Source: Chryseobacterium sp. Leaf405
Lineage (GTDB): Bacteria; Bacteroidota; Bacteroidia; Flavobacteriales; Weeksellaceae
Reading direction: 5' to 3'
Length of the DNA stretch: 64,000 bases
Assembly: GCF_001425355.1 (NCBI RefSeq)
Contig: NZ_LMQN01000015.1
Location: 481,862 to 545,861, forward strand
Both the position numbers and the translations under genes were made by a program. Shown piece by piece: positions 61,662-64,000 of this stretch; the stretch's first letter is position 1; the number at the start of each line of letters is the position of its first letter. The notes below the pieces were generated by a model that was given only the letters and a program-made list of their open reading frames with translations, searched no databases and was not told where the DNA came from.

Positions 61662-62573
61662 TTAAGACCCAAGATAAACAAAAGCATTAAAAAACATATA
61701 TGGGTTGGATGTATTAAAGGCTGTCCCAGATCCACCTGAGCTTACCGTAACAGAGTGAGAGTGATTCCCCCCACCATTGACTGTAGAAATTTGACCTGTT
61801 CCCCCCACTACGTATAATGAGCCAAGTCCGGCTCCAACTTGTGAAACTGGTACTGAATGGTTATGTGCGCCATCAAAACCAGTTGATCCTGTAAAATTTA
61901 CATCTGGTAAATTTGCTCGGGTTAATGTAACGGTATCACTTCCCGCAACAGAACCTAAACAATTCGTACATTGTCCTGCACGCATTACTCGATTAGTAGC
62001 ATCGGGTAAATTAGTCGTGAAACCAAGTGTTGCTGCCTGTGCTTGCTGTGTACTCGTGAGAGTAGATAAAAGTCGCCCATCTAATAAAACCCATCCATGA
62101 TGATCAACCTTGCTAAATGACATTTTTACGTCTCCAAAATTAACGGTAGGATTATCTATTATTTCCCAGGTTGCTGCTGCTCCCGTAAGACCTGTATTAA
62201 TAATTTGCAGTGATTGATTAGCTCCCAGCGCAACTGCCGTATTGTTTCCAATGGTTTCAGAAGCTGCTGGATTAATAACCACAGTATACGCAGTGTTATT
62301 CTTAATGGTATACAGCCTTCCTTTGAAATTTCCGGTTCCGTTAATTGCTGCGGGTAATGTAAACGTTGCATTGCCAGTTCCTGTATAAGAAACGTGAAAA
62401 TCTGTCTCATTCATTGCATAGGTTGTTGCGGATATAGCTCTGTACTGAGCTGCTAAAGAACCATTAACTTGCAGGGTAGAACCCGGATCGGGTGTATTTA
62501 TACCCACCACTTGGGCATAATACGTTGTTGTTCCTAATAAAATTAGGGATAGAAGTGAGACAATTTTTTTCAT
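61662..62573 (-). CDS. secreted VGINTxxP-family protein with tail-collar-like C-terminus
   Basis: A 303-residue protein with signal peptide (about 1-20). It has VVGINTPDPGSTLQVNGSL (about 21-40), a beta region (TFTLPAAINGTGNFKGRLYTIKN), then about 165-303 a phage tail-collar/microcystin-dependent-protein-like unit: GWVLLDGRLL, LPDATNRVMRAG, FDGAHNHSVPVSQ, GNHSHSVTV, YMFFNAFVYLG. The two HxHS repeats are typical metal- or ligand-binding parts of collar domains. The N-terminus is shorter than in siblings. A promoter and tandem dyad lie upstream (62713-62791). Function inferred as surface fibre. Confidence 0.82.
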   Translation of the reverse strand: MKKIVSLLSLILLGTTTYYAQVVGINTPDPGSTLQVNGSLAAQYRAISATTYAMNETDFHVSYTGTGNATFTLPAAINGTGNFKGRLYTIKNNTAYTVVINPAASETIGNNTAVALGANQSLQIINTGLTGAAATWEIIDNPTVNFGDVKMSFSKVDHHGWVLLDGRLLSTLTSTQQAQAATLGFTTNLPDATNRVMRAGQCTNCLGSVAGSDTVTLTRANLPDVNFTGSTGFDGAHNHSVPVSQVGAGLGSLYVVGGTGQISTVNGGGNHSHSVTVSSGGSGTAFNTSNPYMFFNAFVYLGS

Positions 62574-62712
62574 TCCGTAGTTGTTTAAGTTTTATAATAA
62601 ATTTTAGATAAACTCAGGTGATGTGTTTATTATATTAAGTATTCTGTGGAATGTGGTGGACGAAATTCTTTAAAAGAAGAATATTGTTTAAAAAGTTATT
62701 GTATTTTTTCAG

Positions 62713-62720
62713 CAAAGATA
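62713..62720 (-). promoter_or_regulatory. -7 element of the 61662-62573 gene
   Basis: Minus-strand TATCTTTG; the tandem dyad begins exactly 31 nt upstream. Confidence 0.65.
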
Positions 62721-62751
62721 AAATGTTATATCTTTTTTTTATTGTAATGCG

Positions 62752-62791
62752 TGTCATATTAATATTACAGTTGTGTCATATTAATATGACA
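62752..62791 (-). promoter_or_regulatory. tandem 18-bp dyad operator, copy 3
   Basis: TGTCATATTAATATTACA (62752-62769), GTTG, TGTCATATTAATATGACA (62774-62791). The second half is a perfect palindrome. Layout and spacing equal copies 1 and 2 though the sequence differs at the edge positions. Confidence 0.85.
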
Positions 62792-62841
62792 AACGAGTGT
62801 TAGGGGAATATGTCGGATTTATTTATTAGTGCAATAAAAAA

Positions 62842-62859
62842 GTCTGCTCAAAAGCAGAC
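62842..62859 (-). terminator. terminator of the 62902 gene
   Basis: Minus strand GTCTGCT-TTTG-AGCAGAC followed by TTTTTT; stem core equals that of 61531-61571. Confidence 0.82.
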
Positions 62860-62883
62860 GTTGTAGGGATCATTCTGTTATAG

Positions 62884-62898
62884 TGTGTTTTTAGAATC
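62884..62898 (-). promoter_or_regulatory. conserved 3' element (62902 gene)
   Basis: TGTGTTTTTAGAATC on the plus strand, just 3' of the stop of the minus-strand gene. Confidence 0.55.
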
Positions 62899-62901
62899 GT
62901 A

Positions 62902-63717
62902 TTATCTTATTCTTTCTACATTTAAAAGATACATAGCAGTTCCGGCAGTTGCATTCAATGTTGGTGAAACCAATGTTAGAAAAGCTCTGTAATTTTCTCC
63001 GTTTCCGGTACATATCTGGTAGTTGATAAATTCTCCGCCACTGGCACCCCCTCTGTAATATGTCACATAAGAAGTGGTAAGGGCTCCGATAGATGTGTTT
63101 CCCTCATTTATCCCACTGGTAGCTACTTGAAATCCTGCTACACTGGAATTGGGAATGGATGCTCCCGTATTGCTTCTTAATTGAATACTTCCTTCCTGAG
63201 CCGTTCCGGTATGTCTTACACAAATGCTCCCTAAACAGATTTCACTGGCAATACCTCCCGCAGCGGTATTAGGCGTAAAAGAATTTACCTGTACCACTGC
63301 TGTTCCGCCGCCGCCCTGATTGGCAACGCATCCCCAATTCGGTACGGTGGGGGTTCCGCTATTGATCTGAAGACAATTACTGGTTAAAGAATAGATCATT
63401 AATCCTGTTGCGGGTAAGACAATGGCATCCCTCTGAGTATTTATCATACGTGGAGGAAGAAGTCCCTGGCTGGTAGTGGTTATTTCTAATGCCGAAGACG
63501 AATTGGGTGTAGTAGTACCGATACCCAGATTTCCAGCTGAAGTTATCACAACGTCGTTGGCTTGCTGAGCAGCTGAAGGTGCCCCCGTTGCAGGATTATC
63601 TTTTGCTCCGTCAATATGAAAAGTTGCTTGTGGATTTGGCGTTTGCACCCCCACTTGGGCATTAATTTTTATGCTTGTCATGACAAGAAGTAAAAAGATA
63701 ATAATTGTCTTTTTCAT
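62902..63717 (-). CDS. secreted protein of the VGINTxNP paralogue family
   Basis: A 271-residue protein with signal peptide (about 1-20). The N-terminal module [53 protein letters not shown] is shared with siblings. Next comes [26 protein letters not shown], the fibre-like segment found in many Bacteroidota secreted proteins, and a distinct C-terminal beta domain ([21 protein letters not shown] ... [12 protein letters not shown]) with a few cysteines. No dyad operator is seen in the 117-nt upstream gap, so it may be read from the partly visible upstream gene. Confidence 0.82.
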   Translation of the reverse strand: MKKTIIIFLLLVMTSIKINAQVGVQTPNPQATFHIDGAKDNPATGAPSAAQQANDVVITSAGNLGIGTTTPNSSSALEITTTSQGLLPPRMINTQRDAIVLPATGLMIYSLTSNCLQINSGTPTVPNWGCVANQGGGGTAVVQVNSFTPNTAAGGIASEICLGSICVRHTGTAQEGSIQLRSNTGASIPNSSVAGFQVATSGINEGNTSIGALTTSYVTYYRGGASGGEFINYQICTGNGENYRAFLTLVSPTLNATAGTAMYLLNVERIR

Positions 63718-63834
63718 AATGATATTTTTATAATTAATAAATATTGTTATTGGTAAAAGCCTTTCCGAAGGGAGGCCTGTAAAAGGGAATGAATATAATT
63801 TAAGTGTGTTTAAGAATATTGCGAGTGTAAAATT

Positions 63835-64000
63835 TTAATTTACACGCTCAACAGAAAAAGTTGTTTCTACAAGTTGAAGCGAAGGTGCTGGTTCTGTACC
63901 AAGAGAAACCGGAACCACTACATCACCCGCCTCCAAATCCCACAAATTAATCATTGTGGCTGCTAAATTTGTACCAATATAATCTACATTAATTTTTATT
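63835..64000 (-). CDS. C-terminal end of another secreted-type protein (truncated by window edge)
   Basis: A frame open to the right edge encodes about 54 residues (IKINVDYIGTNLAAT ... NLWDLEAGDVVVPVSLGTE ... VETTFSVERVN), ending at TAA (plus-strand TTA at 63835). It has an Asn/Thr/Val beta-strand character like the cluster, and the plus-strand element TGTGTTTAAGAAT lies at 63805-63817 just 3' of it. The 117-nt gap to the next gene also holds one unit resembling the GC-rich array. The family cannot be assigned from this fragment. Confidence 0.6.
   Translation of the reverse strand, partial: IKINVDYIGTNLAATMINLWDLEAGDVVVPVSLGTEPAPSLQLVETTFSVERVN

Larger units (their letters stand above)
62574..62901. 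other. 328-nt intergenic region with promoter, dyad pair and terminator
   Basis: Leader, -7 box and tandem dyad of the 62573 gene, plus the hairpin and conserved 3' element of the 62902 gene. No ORF. Confidence 0.7.

Overview
The window reads as chromosomal DNA of a low-GC member of the Flavobacteriales, most like Chryseobacterium or a close relative (Weeksellaceae). The evidence is the Bacteroidota promoter style (TAnnTTTG -7 boxes, often only 6-20 nt before the start codon, with no Shine-Dalgarno motif), a fused LpxC-FabZ, PorX of the type IX secretion system, GLPGLI-family proteins, a bacteriocin-like GG-leader peptide, and many small secreted proteins opening with a 'VGINTxNP' motif. No rRNA, tRNA, CRISPR array, prophage or insertion sequence was recognised.

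Layout. 1-6.4 kb is the 3' part of a surface-glycan locus. It has a UDP-L-FucNAc branch (CapF end, WecB/CapG-type epimerase), a WbuB-like glycosyltransferase, a PglC-PglD-PglE (di-N-acetylbacillosamine) set, a second phosphoglycosyltransferase and RmlC. 6.4-13 kb holds rimO, two secreted proteins, an RlpA-like protein, exonuclease III and porX. 13-21 kb is an envelope block: HD hydrolase, lpxD-lpxC/fabZ-lpxA, efp, a second lpxD-like gene, sucD and an outer-membrane barrel. 21-31.5 kb carries a NatAB-like ABC exporter, a minimal T9SS-tail protein, hemB, a GG-leader peptide, an unknown beta-rich protein, lptB with a long C-terminal extension, an MsbA-like exporter, a WYL regulator and an Ntn hydrolase. 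31.5-41.5 kb is mixed metabolism and repair: DinB, cobalamin adenosyltransferase, thiamine pyrophosphokinase, a phosphatase lipoprotein, arginine decarboxylase, HAD phosphatase, an Ada-like/AlkB alkylation-repair pair, a CocE hydrolase and a GLPGLI protein. 41.5-55 kb has an outer-membrane beta-barrel receptor, a BON/SH3 pair, a dicarboxylate symporter, a dioxygenase gene broken by one in-frame TGA, a GH92 mannosidase, Mrp and NifU-like Fe-S proteins, and an NfeD/flotillin operon.

The accessory part is 55-64 kb. It contains an orphan NarL/LuxR-type response regulator and six paralogous secreted proteins on the minus strand (55710, 56780, 57502, 61662, 62902 and one cut by the right edge). It also contains an unknown cytoplasmic protein, an XRE regulator divergent from a small secreted peptide plus GLPGLI gene, a RebB (R-body)-like gene, and a GC-rich array of degenerate ~22-bp units.

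The most striking signal is regulatory. Three of the secreted-protein transcription units carry a tandem pair of 18-bp near-palindromes (consensus TGTnrTATTAATAynACA, 22 bp centre to centre), each exactly 31 nt upstream of a TAnnTTTG -7 box that has no visible -33 element. Several of these genes also share a short element just 3' of the stop codon. Together they look like a co-regulated family of surface or secreted proteins, possibly activated by the neighbouring orphan response regulator.
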